64,000 nucleotides of DNA from Lepisosteus oculatus (GCF_040954835.1 NC_090697.1:4476501-4540500); one strand, 5' to 3'; shown: positions 10,781 through 22,786, numbered from the stretch's first letter. The notes: generated by a model not told the origin, from the letters alone. A program made the numbers and translations.

Positions 10781-11224
10781 TCTCGCGTTTATCTTAAAAA
10801 TAAAAAGTGTCATCTGGGGAGACAGGAGTGGTCCTCGGTGACCACAATCCGGACTAAGTTGTAGTACCGATTCCTGGATTCTGACTGTCTGACACTCTTC
10901 TGAAGTGGTTCCATAATATCTGGTATACGGAAAAGAAAGCATAGATAAAAAAGCTTGGATTCTTATGTATCTTATACAAGTATCTTTTAATACAGTCTTT
11001 GCTGTGCTCTTGAGGATCCTTGTGATATTTTGAGCTCTGGTTGAATGATAAGTGTCGCAGTTTAAATAATTTTCGTAGTTAGAAATTATTAAACGCTCTG
11101 TTAAAAGCAAGGGAGTTTTTATGTCTGTTACAGTAAAAGAAAATGCCTGACAAAGTAGGGCTTGGACAGATTCCAGGTGCTTGTACAAATGTGCTAAAGA
11201 AATTAGCAAAAAAAGTCATTCCTT
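10781..11224. other. Intergenic DNA, nothing recognised
   Basis: A 143-codon minus-strand frame crosses this stretch but shows no domain, composition or homology cue that I recognise, so it is not annotated as a gene. Confidence 0.4.
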
Positions 11225-11770
11225 TATTGTATTGGCTAGCTAATGTCCTGTCCTCTTTAGTTAGATCAACTAAATGCTGTGGTGTTTGTCAAAGAAAAAA
11301 ATAAAAGTTTTTTCGTTTAAAATGACGGTTAGAAAGAATGTGGACAAGCGTAATACTTTGAGTTTACAGCTTGTCCAAAGTCATTCATTATTAATACTAT
11401 GAGTAATATCTTCGGTAAAGGCTTTGATGCATAAATATTTCTGCATAATTAAAATATTTATGATAAAGGTAGGCTGTGTACTTTTGACCAACTGAGCAAT
11501 CTTGCTTTCATAAAATATACCAACTTCTTAATGACTGATGATTAACATGCTATAATACACAGTTTAAATTAAAAAGCTCAAATGCTGTATGTGAGAGGTT
11601 AAGCTTTATTAACTCCTCCTGGCGGTTTTATAAGGTGATTCCGGATACTTTCCGGCATGACGTCAAATGACGCGATACACCGCGTGATACTGTGTTTTGA
11701 TGTGACAGGCCCACCGCGGTATACCGCGAAATACCCCACCCGTTTTGAATGGGTACAATCACACACATGG
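11225..11770 (+). repeat. Dispersed repeat unit with GCGGTA-rich end, copy 1
   Basis: Ordered similarity to 12395-12980 and 35500-35960: a GCTGTG.TGTT stretch, AATACTTTGAGTT.ACAGCTTG, TTATTAATACTAT.AGTAATAT and TCGGTAAAG.CTTTGATG. It ends in an ACCGCGGTATACCGCG palindrome and a CGTTTTGAATGGGT box. Confidence 0.6.
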
Positions 11771-11895
11771 AAAAAACATCACTGAATTCCACAGAAAACA
11801 CTACTCTACCACATGACTACCATTGCTCTAATCACTAACTGTGCTGCCGAGTTCCTTTCTACTGGAAGACCCTCACCCTTTGTACTGAAGAAAAC

Positions 11896-12380
11896 TCATG
11901 GCGATAGTTGGATTTGAGCACCTTATAAATCAGTCACTTAAGCCATCACGCCACAGACGCAGTGACATAGCAAAAACTGAAACAGCTGTACACATATTGA
12001 TAGAAAGTCTTATACTACTGTTTGTGTTACAGTACCTGAATATAATGATATCGTTATTAATTTCTTTAGATACACGATTCCATATTATATTCCCTATTAA
12101 TCAAATTCTAAAGTATGCTTTTGTTTACTCCGATAACGAGCATAATCGCAGAACAGGTTAAAACTATCACTTATCTCACAAAGTATATAAACATAATATG
12201 GTCAGAAGGAGCACATAAAAATGTTTCCGAAATAAGCACATGTAAGACTTTGATGCTTAAAATATTTAGGGAGAAATGGAATACTGGTGTGTATTTTCTC
12301 TTTAAACTACCAATCCCAGCAATATACAGTTTACATAATATGTTTATGTTCCTAAATTCATATCGTTTATGAGCATGTGA
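11896..12380 (+). repeat. One-arm copy of the inverted-repeat family
   Basis: Matches the left arm of the 4.6-7.4 kb element. It starts at the tRNA-like module (TGGCGATAGTTGGATTTGAG) and runs through GAAACAGCTGTACACATA, ATTAATTTCTTTAGATACAC, GATGCTTAAAATATTTAGGG and CAATATACAGTTTACATAAT to TTATGAGCATGTG. Confidence 0.65.
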
Positions 12381-12394
12381 AAGGCATGGTGAAT

Positions 12395-12980
12395 TGGAGA
12401 TTCTCAAGACTTACTTTGTATGATTGGAAATGAATACATGGCCAGATCAACAAAAAGCTGTGATGTTACATTTTGTCAATGAAAAAATAAAGTATTTTCA
12501 TTTACAAAGGTTACAAAGAAACTAGACCAGAGTAATACTTTGAGTTCACAGCTTGACCAAGGTCATACATTATTAATACTATTAGTAATATTTTCGGTAA
12601 AGACTTTGATGCATAAAATATTTCAAATATTTATATAAAATATTTCTGATGAAGGTGGTAGGTTGTGTACTTTTGTCCAACTGAGCAATCTTGCTTTCAT
12701 AAAATATACCAACATTTTAACATTTAATGATTAACATGATGTAATACACAGTTTAAATGAAAAAGTCTAAAGAGAATACAACTTAAATTCTTAATTAAAG
12801 AATTTAATCTGGATTCGAAACTGAATGTTTTCTAGTGACAGCTGATTCCGGATACTATTAACATAATCTAATTTGCATGCTGTAAAACGCGGTTAGACGC
12901 ATCATGACTTTTTGGATGCGATACGCCCACCGCGTTGTACCACAGCGTATTGCGCTCATTTTGAATGGCTGCATCTGTAA
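12395..12980 (+). repeat. Dispersed repeat unit with GCGGTA-rich end, copy 2
   Basis: A second ordered copy of the 11225-11770 unit with the same sub-blocks. It ends in CGCGTTGTACCACAGCG and TTTTGAATGGCTGCATCTGT. It directly follows the arm copy at 11896-12380, as copy 3 does at 35.4 kb. Confidence 0.6.
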
Positions 12981-13419
12981 CCACTTGGTACAGTTGCATA
13001 CAAGCAAAACATTTTGAATATGCTGAAAAACAATTACTGAAACAACACCAGCCATAAAACTGTAGATATTGTAGACAGATGCCAAGATACAAGAAACAGT
13101 AAATCTGTTAAAAATGGAATTATGCACAATTTTCAAAAGTAATGTGAGCCATGTTTCCTCAATTCTTTGTGGAAATGTAGGCTAGACCAAGAAACCTTCA
13201 AGGTACAGGCTACAAATAATAATATCAAATAATTAAATCTATTTGCTGCTGTGACTCCATATTGAGTTTGTGTGTCAAAGTGAAAAAAGAAGAATGGAGA
13301 AATAAGGAACCATTACTCCACAAATAAACAAATTATGAAAGTATTTTAACGTTCTGAATAATTGTCAAAAGAAGTACAAATTACAATAAAAAGCATGAAT
13401 TTTATATTGAAGGTAATAT

Positions 13420-14448
13420 TTAATGGTTTTCTGGAAACAAAGTAATAAGTGTGGATGCTGAATCACATATCCTAAATGTTAATATTTCTTTTGTTGACTT
13501 CTGAAACCAGGGGTAAAAAAAGGCATACAAAATTGGATTCATTGTAGAGTTAAAATAAACTAGAAAAAGTAGAGAATTCATTACTATAGAATACGAAGAC
13601 AAATTAAAGTTTTCTACAGCCAGGCTGAAAAGATAATATGGTATCCAACACAGAAGGTGTACACTAATTATAATGCCTAAAGTTTTGGCTGCTTTTCTTT
13701 CCGATCTTTTAGAAATTTTACTATTGCTTCCATCTCTACAGTAATGTTTTCCAGTAACTAAATTGATCACTTGTGCATGCCTTTTGGCAACAATAAATAT
13801 TTTCATATACAGAACTATCATAACAGAGTAAGGCAAAATAAAGCAAATCAACATGTCAGCTATCACCCAGGCTCCACTCATTTCAAATAAACAATCTCCA
13901 CGACAGGTATTTAGGTTTTTGGACCTTTTAAAATTCATACTAAACATTATAGCCACATAACATACAGAGAATGACCAACTTAATATTATACACATGCATA
14001 TGATATTAAGTGTTATTTTATTAGAATACTGTAATGGGTCACACACAGCAAGATATCGATCAATACTTATTAACAGAATATTACTAAGAGAAACAACAGA
14101 AAGTAAAGTTACAACTGCGTAGAAAAAAGCACAGAATGTGATCCCAAAATACCAACAGGTTTCTATATATCTGATCATTACGAACGGCATCACAATCAGC
14201 CCTATTAGAAAGTCTGCCACAGCCAGAGAGAGCAGGAGGAGGTTAGTTGGTGTGTGGAGCTGCTTGAAGTGAGAGATAGAGATGATCACCACCAGGTTTC
14301 CACACACTGTCAGCATCAGCACTGATATAAAGAAAACATATAAAATTACATAAACAGCTGTGGATCGAGTTTCTTTCGGGCAAGATGTATTGTCAGATGA
14401 AAAACAGTAGTCCTGTATTTTACGTCCTCCGATTTCATTTAATTCCAT
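13420..14448 (-). CDS. taar: Trace amine-associated receptor (TAAR), subfamily B, 342 aa
   Basis: Intronless olfactory class-A GPCR. I use the internal start at 14448 (MELNEIGG). The open frame extends 12 codons further to 14484, but the 52 kb and 60 kb relatives start MDLNEIGG at this point. Seen: NTS glycosylation site at 20-22, C15/C23, LHTPTN, LAVAD, C106 (3.25), DRY at 130-132, ECL2 CRGDC, P270, and fingerprint NSTMNPILYAFFYPWF. Position 3.32 is V113, not Asp. D198 is at 5.42 (P206 = 5.50). It is the only one of the seven to keep Trp at 6.48 (W268). It is most similar to the two plus-strand subfamily B genes although it lies about 38 kb away in opposite orientation. Expected role is odour detection of an amine with the reversed, TM5-based salt bridge. 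Confidence 0.95.
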   Translation of the reverse strand: MELNEIGGRKIQDYCFSSDNTSCPKETRSTAVYVILYVFFISVLMLTVCGNLVVIISISHFKQLHTPTNLLLLSLAVADFLIGLIVMPFVMIRYIETCWYFGITFCAFFYAVVTLLSVVSLSNILLISIDRYLAVCDPLQYSNKITLNIICMCIILSWSFSVCYVAIMFSMNFKRSKNLNTCRGDCLFEMSGAWVIADMLICFILPYSVMIVLYMKIFIVAKRHAQVINLVTGKHYCRDGSNSKISKRSERKAAKTLGIIISVHLLCWIPYYLFSLAVENFNLSSYSIVMNSLLFLVYFNSTMNPILYAFFYPWFQKSTKEILTFRICDSASTLITLFPENH

Positions 14449-14610
14449 TATCTGAGAAAAAAGAATAAAAAAACTGCAGCTCAAAAAACTGCTCTTAAAT
14501 TTCCAGAAAGAAATTCAGATCCACTCTATCTACTTTATTAAAAAGGGATATTAATCCTATTTGTAGAATGAGATTCAAATTCGCTGCTGTCAGCTTTGCT
14601 GCCCCTTGGT

Positions 14611-14645
14611 TTATATTCAGTTTCTGGTAGCTCCTCCTGCTGCTG
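14611..14645 (-). promoter_or_regulatory. Shared TAAR promoter block
   Basis: The minus strand reads GCAGCAGGAGGAGCTACCAG followed by a GAATATAAACC TATA-like box, about 165-195 bp before the start at 14448. It has the same order and spacing as the blocks upstream of the other receptors. Confidence 0.6.
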
Positions 14646-14779
14646 CTGTGCATTAATGGTGTGAAAAGCTCAGAACAGATTAATTCCTTTGAGACCTTCT
14701 CAATAGAACTAGTCTGTCTTGTTACCCTTGGTATTATATTTAGCAGTATGTATGCTTGTGTCAACATCATTAGTAAACG

Positions 14780-15610
14780 TTCAATGTTTAAAATGAATTG
14801 AAGTGTCCCAACATTACTGTTAATCTTCAGCTATGTGGATGGGCTACCAAGGAAATTAGGAATATTGAAAGTTATTAAATGTATCCACATAAAAGTGTAA
14901 AGTCCGGATACTTAAAAAATAGCCACCAGGTAAATCTTTCTAGGAATAAAATATTGTGACAGTGTGCTACTACGATGAAATTCGAACTGGTTTAATTTTA
15001 AACTCTCGTGAGTACTGTAGACAATTAGAGATTGGGGTATTGCCTTTCCACAGAGCTTTTATTACGAGCTACTTCTCCTTATGAGGATTGCAGCAAACCT
15101 GAGCCGGTCATGGAAATATATATGGCAGACCAGAGAGCACAAGACTACTCTTATCCTTGAAGTAATGGCAAAGTCTGTCAAAGGTTCAAGGGGAAAAAGA
15201 ACAGTTCGCCTCTGAAGATGAACTATGACAACTGTATCCTCTGTCCAAAGGTTAGTGTGCTTGCTCCGGTTGGTCTGCAACCTTGGCACCATACAAGACT
15301 TCCTATCAAGCACACAATACGGCTTAGATCTCTGATGTCATGACAGTGCTGGCGCCAGTGATCGGTCCTGCATGCACACATGGACAGCGCACCCCCCTGT
15401 GCTGTTAGAACATGCTCAGGCAGACTTTCACACCATGTAGCTAATTAATCTGCTATTTATTATTTCTTTATTAGTTCCACTTGGCTTAAATACTTCCCCT
15501 TTCACTCAGGGCTCTGTCATTAGCTGAGCTACTGTGCTTTTGCTACCTCATGGTTTCTTTAGGCCTGTTTTCTTTTTGCACTTGCTTATTAATACTGAAG
15601 CACTCTGGCT
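14780..15610. other. Intergenic DNA, nothing recognised
   Basis: No recognisable gene, domain or repeat. A short minus-strand frame (15062-15313) has no supporting feature. Confidence 0.45.
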
Positions 15611-15613
15611 GCC

Positions 15614-15718
15614 TTCACATCATCCAGGTGGATGCTGCACATGGGTGGTGGTGGAGGGAATCCCCATTATCTGTAAAGTGCTTTGAGTGGAGTGTCCAGA
15701 AAAGCGCTATATAAGCAT
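15614..15718 (+). mobile_element. SINE3-like 3' tail fragment
   Basis: CATCATCCAGGTGGATGC, GTGGTGGTGGAGGGAATCCC and GCTTTGAGTGGAGTGTCCAG with AGCGCTATATAAG are the last ~100 bp of the family seen at 32.3 and 40.3 kb. Confidence 0.7.
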
Positions 15719-16067
15719 AAGGAAATCTGATTATTGATTCCCCTACCATTACTATCCACTGTACCTTTCAGTGGACCTTTTGAGTGCTCATCAGTCATCC
15801 CTACATTATTTCCATGAGTAGAAATCTTGAATTTACATAATATCCTGTAACGGTAATTCAAAATAATGAATTATGACTGCATACCTGCTCCATATGAAAA
15901 ACTCTTGATCCCGAGGAGTAAAAAAAACACACAAAGACAATGACAGAGAAGTAACAATTATTCTTCTGGTCCCCACAGATGTTGAGCAACAAATTCCTGG
16001 AAAAAAGTAAATATATTCTAATCAACAATGAAAAACCAGCAAGGCTTTCTTGAAATAAAAAAAAATC

Positions 16068-16505
16068 AATACACTTATAAAACACTTTTCTGAACACTCA
16101 ACTCAAACTGCTTTACAGGTAATGGGGACTCCACTCCACCACCACTAGTGTGCAGCCCCACCTGGATGATGTGACAGCAGCCAGAGTGCACCAGTACTCT
16201 CCCCACACACCAGCTCTCATTGGGGAGGAGAGCAAGAGTGAGGAAGCCAGCTCATAGATGGGGATTATTAGGAAGCCATGAGTGGTAAAGGCCAATGGGA
16301 AACTTGGCCAGAACACTGGGGTAACACCCCTACTCTTTTTGAGAAACAACCTGGGATTTTTAATGATTGCGGTTTTACGTTTCTCATCTGAAGGACAGTA
16401 CCTTTTTACACTGTAGTGTCCCTGTCACTATACTGGGGCATTAGGATCATTAGGATCCACACAGACTGCAGGGTGAGTGCCCCCCTACTGGCCCCACTAA
16501 CATTA
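16068..16505 (-). mobile_element. SINE3-like element, copy without 5S head
   Basis: Minus-strand copy with the tail (CACTTATAAAACACTTTTCTG..), GTAATGGGGACTCC, GGGGAGGAGAGCAAGAGTGA, GGGATTATTAGGAAGCCATG, CACTATACTGGGGCATTAGG and CCCCCCTACTGGCCCCAC modules. Confidence 0.75.
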
Positions 16506-16527
16506 AGACAAAATATACGGTAGATTA

Positions 16528-17060
16528 TTGTGACGCCCTCAGGACAGCTTAGCACTGAAAGAATGCGCCACAGTGCAGGCTGGGAATTGCTGCTAGCTGA
16601 CCCTGGTCATGTAAACAGTTGTGTAGAGAGACAGTAAGCACGGATTTAAATAGTTGTGTTGTTGTTGTTTTGCCCTGTTTCTCCAAGACCTGTATCCACC
16701 CTAACCTTGCGTGCCTGTTCCCATTGCAGCCCTCGTGTATTCAACCCTTACTTCAAGAATTTTTATGGTCTCTGTTGCTCTTGTTGGTGGACAGAGGTCC
16801 CAGATAAAGAGGTGCCCGTGCATCCAAATAGGAGGACAGTCCTGCTTATTTCCCACATTATTTTAATGAGGATGTAAACCTGAAAGAAGCACATCGTATT
16901 CACAACAAGCACTTGTTTTTAATTAATAAAAGTCTAAGCACTATACAACTATAATTGGAAAGATTGTCCCAAGGGGCTCAGCATCACCAGGGTTTCAAAC
17001 CAGGTGTTTTCTGACTACAGCCCAAATGCTTCCACACATCATGTTAAGCATTCACTGCAT
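16528..17060 (+). repeat. LTR-like repeat fragment related to 62.1 kb
   Basis: TGTGACGCCCTCAGGACAGC, AATGCGCCACAGTGCAGGCT and GCTAGCTGACCCTGGTCATG correspond in order to 62145-62275 (TGTAGCGCCCTCGCC..). The region also has ATTAATAAAAGTC near 16925 and a tRNA-like antisense stretch GGTTTCAAACCAGGTG near 16993. Degraded; no coding region. Confidence 0.45.
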
Positions 17061-17889
17061 TCACTGCGCCACCTGGTGGTTTTACAAAAGTAGTCCAGTC
17101 CTTCAACAGAATATTTTTTTAAAAGGGCAGTGTGGTGCAGTGCAGAGTGCTGGGGTTTGCGTAGCACAAACTGCTGTATTGTCCAGCATGCATTCTGAAT
17201 GGCTGGATCTGTATGGCTTACATAGCTTATATAGGTTTTTTCTGTGGTCCCATTCTGCTGCTCTGGGAAGTAACACCAACTCTTTTAACCTCAACCCTTG
17301 TCGATCGCTATTAACCAGTCTCTTCACCTCAAAGATTGTCCATCGATACTCCTTAATGTAAGCCCCAAACACATTTAAAATTGACACAGCTGACAACAGT
17401 CCTTTCTAACGACAGAACTGAAAATAGATTGATTTTTGTAACAAATGCCATGTGATTAATTTCACATTACATTATTAAATGGACAAGTCTGTTAACAAGA
17501 GTATATGGTTGCCAAGGGTGCCAGAATGTTTTGGTGGTTGTGTCTATGATGGTAATCATTAATTAACATGACTCCAAGTCACCTTCGCCACACAGAAGCT
17601 GTGACGGTGGTATAATATACCTGCGGAATATTGTTTAACAAACCAGAGGATGATACTAGACTCATCTAGTTAATTTGGTTGCAAGTTGCTTTTTCCATTG
17701 AAAGTTCCCACCTCAATTTTAATTCATTCATAAATTCCATTAATTTCCTGCATAGACAAGGTAAACAAACAAAAAAAAGTTTTCTTTCTATTTTGAACAA
17801 AAACTATAAAGGGAATCGATACAAAATCCTTATCTATCTCCTCTCCCAAAATGGAACAATGTTCTCCTAGACCGGATGTACCTTTTAAT

Positions 17890-18830
17890 GTCTTGAATTA
17901 TCTTTGAAACTACACGCAGTATAGACCTGGTTTGGGTCTTGAATTAAAGAGAACCCCTGTCTGAACCTTCAGATTTGTATGTTTTTTCTCACATTTTAGA
18001 CAGAAATATCCAGAACAAAAACCTACTACCTTGGGTAAAAAGTGATCGAACAAGTATAAAAAACCTGCATGATTTTTTTTATGAAGACAGGACATGAACT
18101 GGTTTTCTCACCCTTCCGAAAAATTAAATGTAATAGTATTTAAATACTGCCAGCCCTAGAGAGGCTTCTGATAATCTTTACAGTTTAAAGAAGTGTTTTA
18201 CACTTTTTGTTTCAACTTTTCTGGTATTTATAGGGTTAAACAGGTTTAGTAAAACAAAATAAAAAACTATGCACGCATTCTAAAGAGAGGATACGTATTT
18301 GAACGTACAGTATATGGGAGCTTCACCAGCCATCTTTGTTGCAGAATGTTTTGTTTTTATAAACTTGTGAATTTTCTCATGGTAAGGTGAAATGTTCTTT
18401 ATCTATTTTAGCAAAATTTAGCTTTTCTGCTTGTATCTGGCTGGAGAACCAATAAATCACAGACATACTGTACTTTGGTGCTTCTCTAAACTAAAACGCG
18501 AGATGACTATAACTATGACAAAAGGTTCATTTGCTTTATGATGATGTATCTAGTTATGAAACACAGTTCTGAAAAGCTCAGATTGCCTTGTGTTTTGTGA
18601 TGTTGCGTTTTGATTTTGCTGGTAAAAATATATATTATTCAACCATTGTGCAGTTTCTGTCTCAAGTGCTATTGCCAGTATTACAGTATTAATTTGTTTA
18701 TTAAAAAATTGTTTCACTGAAATGAAAACAAACTTAATTGTTGTGTTTAGAGGATATTGGAAGTCAGTTTTATGTGCAATATTGTGCGGAATGATTAAAA
18801 AAAATGTTTTGGTAATAAAATGTTTAGCAT
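17890..18830. repeat. Intergenic block, partner of 9.9-10.8 kb
   Basis: Second copy of the block described at 9900-10780, beginning about 3 kb past the 3' end of the 21.8 kb TAAR gene. No coding signal. Confidence 0.45.
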
Positions 18831-20614
18831 TAAAACCAAATACACAAGCTTAGACTGATATGCCTAGCTAGGGGTGGACAAAGTCATCCCAATGGACTCA
18901 GAATCAACAGTTAAACCCAATAATACTTAATGATGAGAACAAGAAGCACCTTTAACACGTTAAAACATCTGGAACCATAAAAATATCGAACAGCCATTTC
19001 ATTGAAGCTGATACGCTGGCTACATTCAGGATATCAGCTTCAAAAACTTGAATGGGTAGTTTTTTGCAGACATCCAGGTAGCTAGTTACTGTATTTTGTG
19101 ATGCTGAGTGTTCCAAGTGTGCATCAGAGTCCATAAGAGAGCATTTTCTAGGCTGTCTCTATTGGGTTTTGCTGGCTACTTCACTAAGACAGGGTTCTTA
19201 ACCAGGGGTTCAGGAAGGGAACCTAAGGGTGTGGGAGTCACATATAATATTAACAGAGAATGCCTAACCATTATACAAATATTTATCTTTATATTTTTAT
19301 AATTTGCAATTAGTTATTGTTTAACTTAATTGCATAGAATCCATTTAATAAATGTTGCCATTATTATTTTTAATAAAACTTGAAATGATCATTTAAACCA
19401 TTGCACCCTAAGTTTAAAAATGTTGGTGATGTCGACGAAGAATTTCAACGAATCTTGGTCTCACATTCATCACTGATCATCATGACATACAGAGGCCTCA
19501 GTGCTTCTTATGTGGGAACATTTTTTGCAATGCCAACATTAAACCACCTGGGAATGAATCAGACAGTCTTGAGGTATTCTGACAGAAAAAGGCTCCAGGG
19601 AGGCACCAGAAATTTTGCCGAAACTTAGATTTGCTTTGGTGCAAAAACTAGAAACATCTTACAAGGTCATTTGTCATGCCTTGTGCCATGGAAATGGTTG
19701 AGCTGGAATGTGCTACAGAAAAGTGAAAGAAGATTGAGGAAGTAATTTTATCATTCATTCTCAAATTGTCAATGTCTTTGAATATTCTGAAACAGGTTAT
19801 ACAAGACAATACCAATGTGTCACATAGTAGTCAGCTGTTCATTTTTTATTTGGTATATGGAAACTGGTACCATAAAGAAGAATTTATCATTTTTTGTGAG
19901 CCGTTTCAAACAACCATGGAGGCTTCAGATATTCTTTAAAAAGTAAAAAGTCAAGGTTTAATTGTAAGGAATGTCTCAGCACAAGATACACCAATGGAGC
20001 ACCTTCTATAATGGGAAAGAACACTGGATTTCCTCCCTGCTGAAGAGAGAAGAAAGTCATCGAGACTCACTGTTTCCTACATTGGGGTGCTCTGGCTTCT
20101 ACATTGCTTCCAGAAACTCTAAAATATGTCCTGTCAATAGCTGTACAAGTATTCAGCTTTATTCATGCCAGGTCCCTAAGCATCAATCCATTACTGAATT
20201 CTGTACTGTTATCATGTAATAAATATTTGAATTTACATATCATACATTAAACATGAATGCTCTTTGGGGTGTGGTGTCTGGTGTTGCCTCCAGGCTGTCT
20301 GAAGGCTGGTTGGGCATGTTGTTATGGGCAACCCTGCAGTCTTCAGTTCTAGGAAGCTCCAGGCAAAGGGCTCTTGGCATGGGTCAGGTAACATGGCTGG
20401 GGTGGGGTCCAATGCAGCTATGGGGCATAGCACAGTGCTCCCAGTCCCGACCTGTGGGCATAATTGATATCCCATTCAAGTTGAGGCCACTGGGGAGGCC
20501 ACTGCCAAGACTAGAAGAGGAACTCTCAGTGTGGGCAGCTTGGACACAAAGCAACCGGCCAGCGTCTAATAAATGCACTGGATGGGGCTGCTGCCAATGT
20601 TCTCATCGTCTTTG
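18831..20614. other. Intergenic DNA, no gene recognised
   Basis: Short frames at 19401-19628, 19971-20219 and 20253-20615 have no domain I can name. This may be a decayed transposon, but I cannot support a call. Confidence 0.35.
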
Positions 20615-20619
20615 ATAAG

Positions 20620-21190
20620 TGTCACGCCTGACATCCCTTCCTAGAGGGCGCTCCACTTCTCCCATTATTGTCCTTGTGATTAAGCTCCCTAGGTGTACCC
20701 CCTTAGCTTTATTATTTAAAGACTAGCTCCTCCAGTCGTCGGCGCTCATCATTAGGGTAAAGATGTCGCAAGGCCAGCCTAGCACCAGGAAACCCTACGT
20801 CCATCTCCTGAGGGCATAGGCCTCATCACCGACATCTCCCGCTTCCTGAGCCCGGGGTCTGGAGGATCTCGCCCCGTCACCCTTGGACCTCCATGTTTTG
20901 CCTGTCCGTGTGTTCCCCTCTCCCACGGATTTTAACCTTGTCGCGTCCCAGGATAGATTCCTTGTTGATGGACTTTCGGACTGTGCCCTGACCTGCCTTT
21001 GGACCTGTTTGGATTTGGATGCCGTGTTGTCTTCCCTGTTCACTGTCTCACGGATTGTCACTATTATTTTGTGCACTATTAAACCACTGTGTGTTCCCTT
21101 TGACCAAGCCTCCTGTTTTCTCCAGCTCTTACCGTATCGCATAGGGTCTACTACAAGATGTGACACGGATTTCAGTCAGTGTCCGTGACA
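20620..21190 (+). mobile_element. Solo LTR (571 bp) with 5-bp target-site duplication
   Basis: Starts TGTCACGCCTGACATC and ends GTGTCCGTGACA, so the termini are inverted (TGTCACG/CGTGACA). The flanks are ATAAG (20615-20619) and ATAAG (21191-21195), a perfect 5-bp duplication. Internally it shares CCTAGCACCAGG and CTCCTGAGGGCATAGG with the LTRs at 24.4, 25.8 and 45.0 kb, so it is a longer relative of that family. No internal region remains, as expected after LTR-LTR recombination. Confidence 0.9.
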
Positions 21191-21796
21191 ATAAGGAGGC
21201 TGTGGAAGTCACTGATAGCTTGATGGTGGCAGTGGAAAGGTGCTTTGGCAGGTGGGAAGTCCTCACAGTTGCCTGGTAATGCCTGGGACAAAGACTGCAA
21301 CAAAAACAGCACCTGTTTTGCTACAGACGCTGCTTGCTTGTGAAGGAACCTTACCTTGGAAGTCACAGACTTTTAAAATGTTGCTGGCACTGTAGAAGCT
21401 GGGACCACTCATGGTATGATGCCAGAAAAAGCTGACAGAATGGCATTAACAGGGTTCTAGGAAACATATAATAAAATGGACAAGCCAACACTCATTTCTT
21501 TGCAATGTTCCACTAAACAACTTTGAGAAGCATTTTTAAAGTAGTTTATTCAGAACGTTTTGTATGCAGAAACATAAGGAAGCAGGAGAAATTAATTAGT
21601 GACATACAAAAGATGCTGATTTTGTCTGTGACTCATGATGTATTTCAAACATGATGAAACTATAGATTTGTATTTTCTCCCAAAGTTTTAAAAAGTGCTT
21701 TTAAATACATATGCACTGTACTTCTAAAAGGGATAGATTATTGCACTTGAGGCTTATAATGACTATGTATTAACAGCACCAATATGTTTACAAGTT

Positions 21797-22786
21797 CTAT
21801 TGGAACAAGGTGATCAAAGATGATGCAGTGTTAAAAATTCTGAGTGTTACAATCAATTTCACAGTCTTCTGAAACCAGGGATAAAAGAGAGCATAAATAA
21901 TAGGATTCAGACTAGAGTTAAAATATACCAACCATGTCAGAAAATTATTAACTATAGAAGAAAAAGATAAATTCATATCTGCATAAACAAAACCACATAT
22001 ATAATATGGCATTAAACACATCAGAAAGATAAAAACTACCATTCCTAATGTCTTTGCAGCTTTTCGTTCAGATTTCATAGAAATCCTACCCTTTCGTTCA
22101 TGAGAAAAAGGCAATTGCTCCTTGAATGAACTAATGACTTTTGCATGACTTCTAGCTACTATAAAAACTTTTCCATAAAGTAATAACATTACAAAACATG
22201 GTAACATAAATATAATTATATCAGCCATACTCCACATATCATTGATAAAAAACAAACACTCTCCAAGACAAGTATTATGTTTTTCTGCACTGCTGATATT
22301 CCCATTAAAATAAAGGAGTGCCAAGCTGTAAAGGACTGATAGTAACCATACATGCAATATGGCTATTCGTGTTAGATTAGCTGTTATTTTTATAGAATAA
22401 AGTAAAGGGTCACACACAGCAAGATACCGGTCAATAGCTATACATGCAATATTATAAACTGAAACAGAAGCTACAATACAACCAATTGTTTTATAAAGTA
22501 TACAGAACTTTTCTCCAAAATACCAACATGTTTCTATTAAAAGAATTAAACAGAAAGGCATCACAGTTAGTCCTACTAGAAAGTCTGCCACAGCCAGAGA
22601 GAGCACAAGGAAGTTAGTTGGTGTGTGGAGCTGCTTGAAGTGAGAGATAGAGACGATCACAATCAGGTTTCCACACACTGTCAGCATCACCACTGCCACT
22701 GCAGAAATATACATCACCACATAAACAGCTGGAGATCGCACTTCCTTAGTACAGGATGAGTTGTATGTCTGAAAACAATACTGCAT
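21797..22786 (-). CDS. taar: TAAR, subfamily A, 329 aa, with altered ends and a TM5 deletion
   Basis: A full seven-helix TAAR frame: N9 (NSS), LHTPTN, LAVAD, C95 (3.25), DRY at 119-121, ECL2 CLGEC, P260, and fingerprint NSSLNPIIYALFYPWF. Three oddities are visible. (1) The ancestral start (22808) is still ATGGAA but a 2-bp loss puts it out of frame and into TGA after five codons. The frame now starts at a Met created just before QYCFQ. (2) TM5 reads ADIIIFMLP against ADLITVFILP in relatives: one codon is gone, so D189 is 7 instead of 8 residues before P196. (3) The last codons changed from CCA GAA to CAA TAG, removing about four C-terminal residues. Position 3.32 is G102 and 6.48 is L258. It may still work, but it looks like a gene under relaxed constraint. 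Confidence 0.88.
   Translation of the reverse strand: MQYCFQTYNSSCTKEVRSPAVYVVMYISAVAVVMLTVCGNLIVIVSISHFKQLHTPTNFLVLSLAVADFLVGLTVMPFCLILLIETCWYFGEKFCILYKTIGCIVASVSVYNIACIAIDRYLAVCDPLLYSIKITANLTRIAILHVWLLSVLYSLALLYFNGNISSAEKHNTCLGECLFFINDMWSMADIIIFMLPCFVMLLLYGKVFIVARSHAKVISSFKEQLPFSHERKGRISMKSERKAAKTLGMVVFIFLMCLMPYYICGFVYADMNLSFSSIVNNFLTWLVYFNSSLNPIIYALFYPWFQKTVKLIVTLRIFNTASSLITLFQ

Noticed and set aside
11896-12372. Short ORFs of 85-87 aa also seen at 34.9-35.4 kb
   Set aside because: They are pieces of the inverted-repeat family, with no coding constraint visible between copies.
14449-14484. Upstream Met giving a 354-aa version of the 13.4 kb TAAR
   Set aside because: Relatives begin at the MD/ELNEIGG position. 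The extra 12 residues are not conserved and would only add a hydrophobic leader not typical of TAARs.
19401-20615. Possible degraded transposase frames
   Set aside because: No motif could be recognised with confidence on either strand.
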